Positions 25,684 through 35,211 of a stretch of DNA of 64,000 nucleotides are shown here, in pieces. The translations under genes were made by a program, and so were the position numbers. Origin of the DNA: Desulfovibrio sp. (lineage in GTDB: Bacteria; Desulfobacterota; Desulfovibrionia; Desulfovibrionales; Desulfovibrionaceae). Position 1 is the first letter of the stretch, and each line of letters opens with the position of its first letter. The notes under the pieces were generated by a model, which was not told where the DNA came from, did not search any database, and worked only from the letters and a program-made list of their open reading frames with translations. Location: contig JAQYWK010000003.1 in the NCBI GenBank assembly GCA_030145055.1, forward strand, positions 620,001 to 684,000, written 5' to 3'.

Positions 25684-26928
25684 ATGAACGTTAATCCCAG
25701 CCCTAACATGATGAGTATCATCGGTATTTCCGGCCACGCCGGAGTCGGCCACGTCCACAGCCATTGCGGCTTTGTACAGGACGATTCTGCCGGATTCGCA
25801 GTTACAATCGAAATTTTAAAAGAAGCCTACCCTGTCAACACAACCATCAGCGCAGCTTCAGTGGATGTAATGACAGGTGAAATCACCGTGACTACCAAAG
25901 ACGGTGGTACAGGAACAGCTACCCCCCGACGCGGAATTACCCCTCACGAAGCAACCCTGATGACTAGCGCAATCGGCCTCGATGCCACTTACAGCCAGTC
26001 CACAGCATTTCGTGTCTTTGGTCGAATCTATGGTCAAGGGGTAATGGAAGCTCCGGTAGCCCTTCAGGCTGCATGCTGCCTCGCCGTTATGGACACATTT
26101 GAAAAACGCTATCCCGGACAATTAGTTCGCGGTAATGAAGATATGCCCGGTAAGATCGGCGGATGCATCGGTGCGCGCATCGAAATAGACGGGATTCCAA
26201 TCTCCGTGATGGCTCTCGTTAACGCAAGCGAAGGTGGAATTGGCCCGGATGAAGACCTAGAAGGCAACGTTGCTCTTGGTGATAAAGGGCGCGCCATGAA
26301 GGAACTTGGACTAGACCGTCTGCCCACCATCGTCATCGAAAGCAAAGCTTACGTTCCTTCCCTGTGCAAAGAATTAGAACATAATTGCATGTGGGTCCGC
26401 TGCAATGCTAAATCAGACAATCAATACGTTTATGAAGCACTGCTCGCAGCAGCTAAAGACACAGATTTACCATATTTACATTCCGACACCGCGTATCCAC
26501 GTGGAACCGGAGAATTAAATGATGCAGTCCGGAATCTAGGAGCACGCATCACCGAAATAGGTATAGCCTTTACCAATGCACAAACATCTGCAGAAAAGGT
26601 ACAACTTATCGGAGATCTGGCAATTCTCACCAGTCAGGATGCAGGTGGAGTCACCTTCATGAGTGGGCACATGCACGACCAGGTTGGTGGTGGAGGGATT
26701 ATGCCCGGAACCAGCGCAGTGTTATCCATGGCGGTTCATGAAAAATATATCCTTGAATGGAAAATACCAGCATTTCTACCGGAAGACACAGCTAATTACA
26801 TCGACATAATTGCCAAAGCTCTTCCTATACTCGCAGCCAAGGCCGACAAGGCGCAGGCACAACTCGAAGAACGTTTTTCATTTGATGAATCGGATCACAC
26901 TTTTCTGTTCAACAGAATGGCTAAATAA
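25684..26928 (+). CDS. unrecognised conserved-looking protein in TRAP/lyase operon
   Basis: A 414-residue soluble protein that I cannot assign. The N-terminus is rich in Gly and His (GISGHAGVGHVHSHCGF), which could bind a metal. The centre has GGIGPDEDLEGN, the C-terminal half GTGELNDAVRNLGARI and GHMHDQVGGGGIMPGTSAV. These Gly/Asp/His-rich blocks look like active-site loops of an enzyme. No signal peptide or membrane helix. Start is ATG 25684 with GGAG seven bases upstream. It follows dctM by 60 nt on the same strand, so it probably processes the imported compound or its product. Confidence 0.7.
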   Translation: MNVNPSPNMMSIIGISGHAGVGHVHSHCGFVQDDSAGFAVTIEILKEAYPVNTTISAASVDVMTGEITVTTKDGGTGTATPRRGITPHEATLMTSAIGLDATYSQSTAFRVFGRIYGQGVMEAPVALQAACCLAVMDTFEKRYPGQLVRGNEDMPGKIGGCIGARIEIDGIPISVMALVNASEGGIGPDEDLEGNVALGDKGRAMKELGLDRLPTIVIESKAYVPSLCKELEHNCMWVRCNAKSDNQYVYEALLAAAKDTDLPYLHSDTAYPRGTGELNDAVRNLGARITEIGIAFTNAQTSAEKVQLIGDLAILTSQDAGGVTFMSGHMHDQVGGGGIMPGTSAVLSMAVHEKYILEWKIPAFLPEDTANYIDIIAKALPILAAKADKAQAQLEERFSFDESDHTFLFNRMAK

Positions 26929-27090
26929 TGTACGAATATGCTGCAGACAAGGGCGGTTGAATTCCATTCTATGCCACAGAAACATTGCAGCAACTTGCCC
27001 GCGCAAGTGAATTTTTCCTAGATAATTTAATTCCTATTGGCTCGCTTAAGCGGGTAAACATCGACAACGTATAAACTTCCCTGTACTTAT

Positions 27091-27834
27091 ATGAATCCAC
27101 TCAATAAAAAACTAATTTCTGTCACCCAAGACCCTTTCAAATCGGGAGAACCCATAGTGGGCATCCAGAAAAGAACATATAGCGAGCAGGTTGCAGACTA
27201 CATCAAGCAATCCATTCTCGAAGGCGAGCTTTCACCCGGTGATCAGGTAAAAGAAGTGATGCTGTCGGAAAAACTCGGCATCAGCCGTGCTCCAATTCGC
27301 GAAGCCATGCAGATCCTAGCCCGTGATGGACTCATTCAGTCCGAGCCACAAAAGGGAAAACATATCTCTGCCCTGACGGCTAAACAAATCGAAGATAGCT
27401 ACTTCACCGGAGGCGTGTTAGAGGCTGCCGCTGTAACCGTTGCCCTCCCACAATATACAAATGAAGACTTCTCCAAGCTTGAAAAAATCGTCGAAGACAT
27501 GCGCCAAGTCGCTGAATCTGGTAAAAACCAGGAAGATCTAGCCGAATTAGACAATACATTTCACAACGTTCTGTTTTCTCGTATAGATAATGAACTCCTC
27601 ATCGATCTCTGCCGTCGATCCTGTCAAGGCATCTCAAAATTCCTACTCTACAGATATTGGATCAATCTATTCACTCCCCAACAAGTATATGAACGCCACT
27701 TCGAAATACTTAAAGCCATGAAATCTAAAAGACCCACCAAGGTTGAAAAGGTTGTCCGCAAACACTACACGGAATCCGGAAAACGCATGTCAAAGTATGG
27801 TGTGGATGTGCTCAAAAAAAATAAGACAGAATAA
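27091..27834 (+). CDS. GntR-family regulator, FadR/FCD subgroup
   Basis: A 247-residue transcription factor. An N-terminal winged helix-turn-helix (about 28-92: SEQVADYIKQSILEGELSPG, LSEKLGISRAPIREAMQIL, DGLIQ) is followed by an all-helical FCD ligand-binding domain (about 105-230) with the expected Asp and His metal/ligand positions (LDNTFHNVLF; YERHFEIL). It probably controls the preceding lyase-TRAP operon and the GAPDH gene after it, with the effector being a small organic acid. It is 162 nt after the unknown gene. Confidence 0.92.
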   Translation: MNPLNKKLISVTQDPFKSGEPIVGIQKRTYSEQVADYIKQSILEGELSPGDQVKEVMLSEKLGISRAPIREAMQILARDGLIQSEPQKGKHISALTAKQIEDSYFTGGVLEAAAVTVALPQYTNEDFSKLEKIVEDMRQVAESGKNQEDLAELDNTFHNVLFSRIDNELLIDLCRRSCQGISKFLLYRYWINLFTPQQVYERHFEILKAMKSKRPTKVEKVVRKHYTESGKRMSKYGVDVLKKNKTE

Positions 27835-27880
27835 AACCGCGTCCCGCATCTTCCCTGCAAACGCACTACTGGACTAATGA

Positions 27881-28864
27881 ATGACAACGCGCATAGCAAT
27901 CAATGGCTTTGGAAGAATCGGCCGTTATCTGACCCGCCTCATATCTCAAGACAACTCTATTGAATTAGTGGCAGTCAACGACATAATGCCCCTCCATGAT
28001 GCAATTCACCTACTGAAATATGACTCAATTCACGGGCGCTTTCCTGAAGTGGAGTCTCACGACTCCGATAGCTTTGTGGTTGCAAATTCAACAATCCACT
28101 ATTCGCAGAACTCCCCTGAAGAGTGGAACTGGCGATCCCAAGAAGTAGATATTTTGGTCGAAGCGACCGGACTTTTCACAGAAAGGCACTTTTCCGAACG
28201 CCACCTTCAAAGCGGCGCGAAGCGAGTTGTTATCGCGGCCCCTGCCGATGATGCAGACATAACAGTAGTCATGGGTGTCAATGATGGTAGCCTCAAAGAA
28301 GAGCACCGCATTATCTCCAATGCCTCCTGCACCACCAACTGCCTAGCCCTTCCTGTTCAGCACATTGAGAGAGAATTTGGTATCGTTCATGGAAACATGA
28401 CAACGGTTCACCCCTACACCATGCGGCAACGAGTTCTGGATGGCAGCCATCAAGACATCCGCAGAGGACGTGCCTGCGCCATAAACATCGTCCCAACGCC
28501 CGTCGGTGCGCATAAAACCGTTGAAAAAATTATTCCAGCATTGCGCGGCAAACTCTTCGGAACGGCTCTTCGAGTCCCGGTTGCATCCGTAGCACTCATC
28601 GACCTTGTGTGTGAACTGAAGACCCCGACAAATACGGAAGAAGTACGCTCTGTACTCCGCAAAGCTGCCGATCAACACATGGCCTACTGCACAGAACCTC
28701 TAGTGTCGTCAGACTTTACTGGCTCTCAGTTTGGCTCCGTGGTCGATGAAGATATGACTGTTGTCAACGACGGAACACTGCTTCGCTTATTGGCATGGTA
28801 CGACAACGAGGCAAGCTTCTCCCATCAACTTCTCCGCCTCCTGCACGCTCTAATAAAATATTAA
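27881..28864 (+). CDS. divergent glyceraldehyde-3-phosphate dehydrogenase family protein
   Basis: A 327-residue GAPDH-fold dehydrogenase. It has the NAD-binding start INGFGRIGR, the catalytic Cys in SNASCTTN, the catalytic His in TTVHPYT, RVP of the phosphate region, and WYDNEASFSHQ at the end. It departs from housekeeping GAPDH at the inorganic-phosphate loop: TPVGAHK replaces TSTGAAK, so the second Thr is Val. The end is WYDNEASF instead of WYDNEWGY. It may use a different substrate or be a secondary GAPDH. It lies 46 nt behind the GntR gene and may belong to that regulon. Confidence 0.85.
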   Translation: MTTRIAINGFGRIGRYLTRLISQDNSIELVAVNDIMPLHDAIHLLKYDSIHGRFPEVESHDSDSFVVANSTIHYSQNSPEEWNWRSQEVDILVEATGLFTERHFSERHLQSGAKRVVIAAPADDADITVVMGVNDGSLKEEHRIISNASCTTNCLALPVQHIEREFGIVHGNMTTVHPYTMRQRVLDGSHQDIRRGRACAINIVPTPVGAHKTVEKIIPALRGKLFGTALRVPVASVALIDLVCELKTPTNTEEVRSVLRKAADQHMAYCTEPLVSSDFTGSQFGSVVDEDMTVVNDGTLLRLLAWYDNEASFSHQLLRLLHALIKY

Positions 28865-28910
28865 ACAAATTCCTACGCGATACATTAGTTTCAATATCAC
28901 TGTTTAGTAA

Positions 28911-30953
28911 TTATTCGCATTTATCGCAGAGAGGAAGAGTAATGGTGAAACGAGTCCAATGGTCAATTAACGACGACACCTCCATGGTCCCGTGGTGCTG
29001 CTCGTTGATTATAAAATAAGACACAGACAAACCTAATCCTGTGCCCTTTCCGAGCTGTTTAGTTGTGTAAAAAGGTTCAAAAAGTCTCTTTAAGCCAATT
29101 TCATCGACACCAGGTCCGTTGTCTTCAATTTCAATAACAACTGTATCACCTTTTCGTTTAACTCGAAGTGAAAAAGTTGGAGAAGAGTCGCTATATTTTT
29201 TTTCAAACATAGCTTCCGCACCATTCTTAAACAAATTTAAAAAAACCTGCTGAAGCTCATTGGCGACGCAAAATACGGCAGGCACATCCAAATCATAATC
29301 TTTTATGATTTTGATCCTCTTAAAGTCATACTCTTTCGCTAAATCGTAATCATTTGAAACTAACTCTAAAGTCTTGTTCAAAATTTCTATAATGTTATTG
29401 CATTCTAAAACTTTACCGCTTTTACGGCTAAAACTAAGCATATTACTAATAATTTGTGCTGCCCGGTTGCCTGAATCATAGATACTATTCAACATCTTTG
29501 GAATTTGCTGTTTTATCAAATATTTTTGGATACTTACAAGCGAAATACCACATTCTTTAGCAATCTTCGCATTTTGTAAACTGTCAGAAAAAAGTCGCCT
29601 ATTAATATTTTGTATAGATCCAAGAACCACAGCAAGTGGATTATTAATCTCATGGGCCATACCACCCGCAAGACCTCCCAACGACATCATTTTCTCAGAT
29701 TGCATCAACATCTGATCCATATGAGTACTAGCTGTAACATTATCAATACGGATAACAGCCCCCTCAACCCCGCTTGTAACTAATGGGAAAATAGTCACAT
29801 ATTGATAAAAAATTTCACCATCTTTGCTCCAACTACGTTTACGTCCCACCTGTTTGAGTCGGTCTTTCTTATTGTTTTTAATTAAATTCATCTCTTCTGA
29901 AAGAAACGGAACAGCAATATCTAAAGGTTGCCCTACTGCTTCTTTCATGGAAAGTTTTATGACCCTCTCTGCCTCCTTATTCCATTGTGTGATAAAACCG
30001 TTCTGATCGATTCCAATCAGTATAGAGGGCATTGAATCAATTATATTAGTAAGATAACTTTGTACCTTTATAAGTTCTGCAGTTTTTTTCTTAACCTTAT
30101 GCTTCAATAACCACGCCCAAAAAATAAAAAATATAAGAAACGCGAGAACAGGAGTCATAATCCAGCTAATATATCGAACGACCTCAAGATATATGGATCT
30201 GCGCTCATAAACACCAAACCATTTGTTGTAAATATCATCGTATTTACCCGAATTTTTAATAAGGCTCAGCCCTTCGTTGAGTTGACTCAACAGTTTTTTA
30301 TCACCTTTCCGAACGGCAAAACAATATTCAGTGGGTTCAAGAGAGGGGCCAACCGTCATAACATTTGTGATACCCTCTTTCGTTGCCCAGAAAAGGTTTT
30401 GTAGCTTGCCAAGCAACGCGGCATCATATTTGCCAGAAGATAATAACTTGAGAGCCTGTATTTGAGATTCCACAGGGATGATAGTGGCTTTGGGAAAATG
30501 TTTCACAGCATAGTCATGCATGATGTCACCCCGTTGAACGAGGATCTGCTTATTCGAAAGATCATCAAGAGAACGTATGGCTGATTCAAGGCGGACAAAA
30601 ATGGAGTGAGAAACAATATTATGTGGCGTTGAAAAATCGACCAGTTGAGCGCGCTCTGGAGAAAAATACATACCTGTTAATACATTAATACGCCCTGCTT
30701 CTACTGAACTACGAACATCATCCCATGCTCCAAGGTCAATTTTTATTTTTAACCCCATAATCCCAGCTACTTCGCGCATAATGTCAATATTAAACCCTGA
30801 TGGAATTCCATTATCGAGAAACTCGTACGGAGGATAGTTAGAATCGCCTTGAACTAGAATGCGTTCGGCATGGGCTTTGGCAGGTAAAACAAAAATAAAT
30901 ATAGTAAGTGCACAAATCACAAACAAGTCTCTGACAGAATAATGCGAAGCCAT
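28911..30953 (-). CDS. sensor histidine kinase with periplasmic solute-binding domain
   Basis: A 680-residue hybrid. A signal peptide or first helix (about 8-29) leads to an SBP_bac_3 domain (about 31-255; YPPYEFLDNGIPSGFNIDIM). A membrane helix (about 262-288), a PAS domain (about 305-420), HisKA (GLAGGMAHEINNPLAVV) and HATPase_c (FLNLFKNGAEAM; IEDNGPGVDE; GKGTGLGLS) follow. It resembles BvgS/EvgS-like sensors that read amino acids or small molecules in the periplasm, but lacks receiver and Hpt domains. No response regulator gene adjoins it. RBS GGAG is 6 nt before the ATG. It converges with the GAPDH gene, 46 nt apart. Confidence 0.92.
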   Translation of the reverse strand: MASHYSVRDLFVICALTIFIFVLPAKAHAERILVQGDSNYPPYEFLDNGIPSGFNIDIMREVAGIMGLKIKIDLGAWDDVRSSVEAGRINVLTGMYFSPERAQLVDFSTPHNIVSHSIFVRLESAIRSLDDLSNKQILVQRGDIMHDYAVKHFPKATIIPVESQIQALKLLSSGKYDAALLGKLQNLFWATKEGITNVMTVGPSLEPTEYCFAVRKGDKKLLSQLNEGLSLIKNSGKYDDIYNKWFGVYERRSIYLEVVRYISWIMTPVLAFLIFFIFWAWLLKHKVKKKTAELIKVQSYLTNIIDSMPSILIGIDQNGFITQWNKEAERVIKLSMKEAVGQPLDIAVPFLSEEMNLIKNNKKDRLKQVGRKRSWSKDGEIFYQYVTIFPLVTSGVEGAVIRIDNVTASTHMDQMLMQSEKMMSLGGLAGGMAHEINNPLAVVLGSIQNINRRLFSDSLQNAKIAKECGISLVSIQKYLIKQQIPKMLNSIYDSGNRAAQIISNMLSFSRKSGKVLECNNIIEILNKTLELVSNDYDLAKEYDFKRIKIIKDYDLDVPAVFCVANELQQVFLNLFKNGAEAMFEKKYSDSSPTFSLRVKRKGDTVVIEIEDNGPGVDEIGLKRLFEPFYTTKQLGKGTGLGLSVSYFIINEQHHGTMEVSSLIDHWTRFTITLPLCDKCE

Positions 30954-31207
30954 TTAATTCTCCGAATATTAACTACAAGTCTTCAAATCAATGCAATATT
31001 ATCAAAAAATAAACACTAACATTTATGTGTAATGATTTATTATCTTACATCTTAATATGACAAAATTACAATATGAAATATTAAAAAAATGTAAGACACC
31101 GAATAATGGATTCAGCCCTTTTATTCTGCGTTTTTTATCAGGGTGACCCGGAAAAGCCCCTTTCCAAGGTATCAATACTTGCCCCTTGTGCAACAACAGG
31201 ATACGCA

Positions 31208-32296
31208 ATGCTTCATCCCATGACACCCACAACCCATCTTGCAGCTCCTATGATAAAATCTATTCCTCCCCATTTCTCCAAGCTCGCAGCCCAACTCAAC
31301 ACCCCCATTGCTATTGGCGAAAAAACCATACCCAATCGCCTGTGGCTAGCCCCAATGGCCGGATTGACCCACAGCGCCTTTCGTCAGGTTCTCGCCCACT
31401 ATGGTTCATGCGGTTTGGTCTTTACGGAAATGTGCAACGCCAAGGCCGTTCCAACAGAAAATCCTAGGATATCCCCAGTATTTCGGTGGCAGGAGTGGGA
31501 ACTCCCCAGCTTGGTCTGTCAATTGGCGGGTAGCACGCCAGAGGAAGTGGTAATTGCAGCAAAGCGCGTGGAGCGCGAAGGCTTCTTTGGCGTGGACATC
31601 AACATGGGATGCTCGGCACGGGGATTGGTCAAACGCGAGGCGGGAGCTGCTCTGCTCAAGACACCAGACAAAGCTGTGGCCTTGGTGGAAGCTGTACGAA
31701 AGGCAGTATCCATTCCTGTTTTTGTCAAATTTCGCACTGGCTGGTCCAAGGATATCGGACCAGCAGTGGCCCTGGCCAAAAAACTTGAGGCAGCAGGAGC
31801 CGATTGCCTAGTCTTCCACCCGCGTGTGGCCCCGGATAAACGCACCCGCCCCCCCATCATTGACCACATCCGTCTCATCAAAGAAGCGGTCTCCATTCCC
31901 GTCTTTGGTAATGGCAATGTAACAACCCCACAGCACTGTCAGGATATGCTGGACTCGACAGGCTGCGATGGCGTGTCGGTTGGCCGTATGGCTGTAGCTC
32001 GCCCCTGGCTCTTTGCCCAATGGACAGCTGGCTACACGCCCGACAACACTATTTTTCAAGATTACGTCCTGCGTCTGGCCACAGCCTTGGAACAAGAGTT
32101 TGATCCTATCCGAGGAATCAAACGATTTCAGATGTTCATGGCCTACTTTGCAGCCAATTTCAGATTTGGCCACAACCTACAGGCCACCTTTTCCACAGCA
32201 AAGACCATGGATGATGTCCGCCGATTGGCCAAAGAGCACATTAGGCCCGACATGCCCTTAAACCAGTCTCCCAACATGAATTTACACAATTTCTGA
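31208..32296 (+). CDS. tRNA-dihydrouridine synthase
   Basis: About 362 residues of the Dus flavoenzyme family, which reduces uridine in tRNA D-loops with NADPH. Motifs are the FMN-site LAPMAGLT, TEMCNAKA, INMGCSARG with the catalytic Cys, KFRTGW, FHPRVAPDKRTRP, GNGNV and GVSVGRMAVARPW. The first codons before ATG 31208 are not conserved-looking and the AGGA at 31197-31203 fits this start; ATG 31106 is the alternative. It stands alone between a divergent kinase gene and a convergent ABC operon. Confidence 0.92.
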   Translation: MLHPMTPTTHLAAPMIKSIPPHFSKLAAQLNTPIAIGEKTIPNRLWLAPMAGLTHSAFRQVLAHYGSCGLVFTEMCNAKAVPTENPRISPVFRWQEWELPSLVCQLAGSTPEEVVIAAKRVEREGFFGVDINMGCSARGLVKREAGAALLKTPDKAVALVEAVRKAVSIPVFVKFRTGWSKDIGPAVALAKKLEAAGADCLVFHPRVAPDKRTRPPIIDHIRLIKEAVSIPVFGNGNVTTPQHCQDMLDSTGCDGVSVGRMAVARPWLFAQWTAGYTPDNTIFQDYVLRLATALEQEFDPIRGIKRFQMFMAYFAANFRFGHNLQATFSTAKTMDDVRRLAKEHIRPDMPLNQSPNMNLHNF

Positions 32297-32443
32297 ACCA
32301 GTATATCTCAAAAAATGAGCATATATTATTCTGCATCGTGACTACTTTAGGCATATCTGAAAAAGCTGCAATTCATCCACTTCGCGATAAAGACATTGTG
32401 GATCTCGGTTGCAGAATTCAAGTAGCGCCCTATGAGGCTATAA

Positions 32444-33175
32444 TTATAATATTTGTGAAAGAAATTCCTGTGTTCGCTGCTCTGACGGAGCAGAAAACAG
32501 GCGAGACGGGCTATCCTGTTCAAGGATCACGCCCTGATCCATAAAGGCCACGGAATCCGCCACTTCATTTGCAAATTTCATTTCATGAGTCACGACCATC
32601 ATGGTCATACCGTCGTTGGCAAGGTCACGCATAACGGTGAGCACCTCGCCGACCAGTTCCGGGTCAAGGGCCGAAGTAGGTTCATCAAAAAGCATTACCT
32701 CCGGTTCCATTGCTAGAGCACGGGCAATTGCCACCCTCTGCTTCTGTCCCCCGGAAAGTGTTTCGGGATAGGCGTCAGCTTTATCGGACATGCCCACCTT
32801 ATCAAGAAAAGACATACCTAGTTCAACAGCTTCCTTTTTGGGCAACTTCCTGACTTGGCTAGGCCCCTCGGTGACATTGCCCAAAGCGGTCATATGAGGA
32901 AACAAATTAAAATGCTGAAAAACCATTCCCACTCGGCTGCGCATGGAATTAATATCCTTTTCACTACTAGGAACCTTGTCCCCGTTGATGCAGATTTCAC
33001 CCTTGGTGTAAGTCTCCAGACGGTTTACGCATCTAAGCAGAGTAGATTTACCCGAACCGCTTGCCCCAATGACGACTACAACTTCAGAATTTCCAACATT
33101 TAGGTCTACACCTTTCAAAACATGATTGACATCAAACCATTTATGAACGCCTTCTATACTAATTGTATCCTGCAT
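32444..33175 (-). CDS. polar amino acid ABC transporter ATP-binding protein
   Basis: A 243-residue GlnQ/HisP-type ATPase: Walker [14 protein letters not shown]-loop [15 protein letters not shown], signature [16 protein letters not shown], Walker [13 protein letters not shown] and H-loop VVTHEM. Nine bases downstream of the permease gene and co-transcribed with it. Confidence 0.95.
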   Translation of the reverse strand: MQDTISIEGVHKWFDVNHVLKGVDLNVGNSEVVVVIGASGSGKSTLLRCVNRLETYTKGEICINGDKVPSSEKDINSMRSRVGMVFQHFNLFPHMTALGNVTEGPSQVRKLPKKEAVELGMSFLDKVGMSDKADAYPETLSGGQKQRVAIARALAMEPEVMLFDEPTSALDPELVGEVLTVMRDLANDGMTMMVVTHEMKFANEVADSVAFMDQGVILEQDSPSRLFSAPSEQRTQEFLSQIL

Positions 33176-33184
33176 AACTACTCC

Positions 33185-33841
33185 TTACCCCCTGCTGGTA
33201 TCAAGACTCTTTTCGATTCTGTGAAATAGGAAAGTGAATGCCCCAGTATATATGAGATAAAAAACTCCGGCGATGCTCAACATTTCCATCATCATAAAAT
33301 TGGAAGAAGCCAGTTGCTGTGACTTGAGCAGCAGTTCATTGATGGTAATGGCACTGGCAAGAGATGAATCCTTCAGTGCGATGACAAACTGATTGCCAAG
33401 AGCTGGAATGGCTCTCTTGAAAGCCTGCGGCAAAATAATCCTGATCATTGCCCGCGGATAACTCATCCCGATACTGCGCGCCGCTTCCATCTGCCCAGAG
33501 GAGATGGAAATAATCGCCCCCCTGAAAACCTCGGCTATATAGGCGCCGTTATGAACACCAAGGGCCAGAACTGCGGCAGGGAGAGCCGACAGTCCGATCA
33601 AGCTGCGCATACCAAAATAGATGAACAACAGTTGTAAAAGAAGCGGAGTACCGCGAATTATATAAATATATGCATGAGCCGGAATATTGAATATCCGCTT
33701 GTCCGAAATACGCATGAATACGGCAATAAGACCAAGGGCAAGCCCGAGAAGAATTCCTAGAACGGTAATCTCAAGGGTCATCCAAGCTGCCGGGAGAAAA
33801 TACGGAATGTATTCCACCAGACTTGCTAAATCAAAATTCAT
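33185..33841 (-). CDS. polar amino acid ABC transporter permease
   Basis: A 218-residue HisMQ-type inner-membrane permease with about five helices and the EAA loop (EAARSIGMSYPRAMIRIILPQA) contacting the ATPase. The VFRGAIISISSGQMEAARS stretch is diagnostic. Works as a dimer with the ATPase and the lipoprotein receptor encoded on either side. Confidence 0.94.
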   Translation of the reverse strand: MNFDLASLVEYIPYFLPAAWMTLEITVLGILLGLALGLIAVFMRISDKRIFNIPAHAYIYIIRGTPLLLQLLFIYFGMRSLIGLSALPAAVLALGVHNGAYIAEVFRGAIISISSGQMEAARSIGMSYPRAMIRIILPQAFKRAIPALGNQFVIALKDSSLASAITINELLLKSQQLASSNFMMMEMLSIAGVFYLIYTGAFTFLFHRIEKSLDTSRG

Positions 33842-33857
33842 CTATTTTCCTTTACTC

Positions 33858-33884
33858 AAAAAAATAAGGGGGCCTTAGGCCCCC
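33858..33884 (-). terminator. terminator/attenuator between receptor and permease genes
   Basis: Perfect 7-bp GC stem (33868-33884, loop TTA) followed on the minus strand by TTATTTTTTT. It lies between the receptor gene and the permease gene, so it should give excess receptor mRNA over permease mRNA. Confidence 0.85.
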
Positions 33885-33895
33885 TTTATTTAGAT

Positions 33896-34681
33896 TTATT
33901 TTTTTGTGATATCTACTTTAAGCCACTTCTTACTCAGCTTAGTAAGAGTGCCATCTTCATGCATCTGATTGAGTATCTTATTCACTTCATCCGTAAGGGT
34001 TTTGTCATCCTTACGGAAAGCGACTGCGATATCTTCCTTACGCAGCGGAGACCTAAGTGTCTTAATCTTGAACTTACCACTATTCATAGCGTTCACACCT
34101 ACAACACGATCGGTGATAACGCCGTCGATGACGCCATTAGAAAGTTCAGTAAGGGTATGGGTATCATCCTTGTAAAGACGGATGTCAGTAATTCCGATAT
34201 CTTTGGCGTCCTGCTCAAAAGTAGTTCCAGTAACCAGTCCGACAGCTTTACCCTTAAGCTCTTCTACAGAATTGAAAGGAGCCTGAGCTCCAACAAACAT
34301 CTGTGCTCCGGAGTAATAATAAGGAGTTGAAAAATCGACTACTTTTTTACGCTCATCGGTAGCAGCCATGCTGCCTAAAATACCATCATAAACGCCGGAC
34401 CTAAGTCCTTCGATAATACCGCTCCACTCAGTAGTCACGGGCTTAAGCGTCACGCCTAATCTTTTGGCAACTTCATTTGCAACATCTACGTCAAAACCAA
34501 CCAACTCATTTTTTTTATTAAAAAAGTTGAAAGGAGGATAGCCGCCACTCATGGCAAAGCTAACTTCTCCGGATTCTTTGACCTTCTCGAGGCCTACTTT
34601 TCCCTGCTGAGCACAACCAGAAAAGGCCATAGCGACAAACAGTGTTAACACTGAAAGGTATAAGGCAGTAAAACGTCTCAT
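33896..34681 (-). CDS. polar amino acid ABC transporter receptor lipoprotein
   Basis: About 261 residues, SBP_bac_3 family. The signal peptide ends in a lipobox FSGC, so the protein is membrane-tethered. Family motifs are GGYPPFNFFNKKNELVGFDV, DGILGSMAATDERKK, VDFSTPYYYSG and the C-terminal MHEDGTLTKLSKKW. Start ATG 34681 is chosen over a longer reading because AGGAG is placed 5 nt upstream. First gene of the three-gene import operon; ligand unknown. Confidence 0.93.
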   Translation of the reverse strand: MRRFTALYLSVLTLFVAMAFSGCAQQGKVGLEKVKESGEVSFAMSGGYPPFNFFNKKNELVGFDVDVANEVAKRLGVTLKPVTTEWSGIIEGLRSGVYDGILGSMAATDERKKVVDFSTPYYYSGAQMFVGAQAPFNSVEELKGKAVGLVTGTTFEQDAKDIGITDIRLYKDDTHTLTELSNGVIDGVITDRVVGVNAMNSGKFKIKTLRSPLRKEDIAVAFRKDDKTLTDEVNKILNQMHEDGTLTKLSKKWLKVDITKK

Positions 34682-34974
34682 GTTTTCTCCTGTAATATGT
34701 AATTTATTTTTTGAGAGATACACTTTTGCATACCCTCATATGAGAAGTGGAGGTGGAATTTTTAATTTCACTACAATTTTCGGATGGAATTGATTAAAAC
34801 AGAATTATTTTTTACCAACAAGGGGATCTATTGGGTACACATTAGGTATATCAACTACCCAACAACTAAAGCTTTCGAAAAACTAGGAACATACTTGATA
34901 ATGACTACAGGAATTATCATGCTTACAAACAACACAAATATCTTTAACAGATTATCTTCAAAACTCTTCCCTTG

Positions 34975-35080
34975 AAAAGGGGCCGAAAGAGAAGAAAATC
35001 TCCACCGTATCTGGATATCCCCTGCCATAGGCACAGTTCCTTTTGCCGAAGGTATGCTTCTAATACGAGACTCGAAGAAC
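34975..35080 (+). pseudogene. fragment of a tyrosine integrase gene (internally deleted)
   Basis: Bases about 34991-35047 match the intact integrase gene at about 50491-50547 almost identically, and 35048-35080 match about 50888-50920. The 335-bp interval between them is missing, with a short TTTGC repeat at the junction. This is therefore a decayed paralogous integrase, marking an older insertion next to the same tRNA-type site. No complete catalytic motif remains. Confidence 0.85.
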
Positions 35081-35211
35081 CGGCTCAACAGCCAGAGTAC
35101 AGACCAAGCATTCCAAGCGGCTCAGAATCCAGCTTTCGGTCATTGAGGCGGCTGACCTTTGAATTCCGAGACGGGAATGGTTACATTTTAAACTACGAGG
35201 ATTATCACTAA
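35081..35211 (+). pseudogene. remnant of a HigB/RelE-type toxin gene
   Basis: Only the C-terminal part is readable: RLTFEFRDGNGYILNYEDYH, which resembles the last strand and conserved DYH end of HigB toxins. The upstream part is joined to the integrase fragment and carries stops. The stop codon overlaps the start of the HigA-like remnant, as in intact higBA operons. Confidence 0.6.

Noticed and set aside
32338-32544. Small plus-strand gene after the dihydrouridine synthase
   Set aside because: It starts without a ribosome site, overlaps the ABC ATPase gene and has no family similarity.
34972-35211. A single 79-residue gene across the integrase/HigB remnants
   Set aside because: Its two halves match parts of an integrase and of HigB respectively, so it is an accidental fusion of relics.
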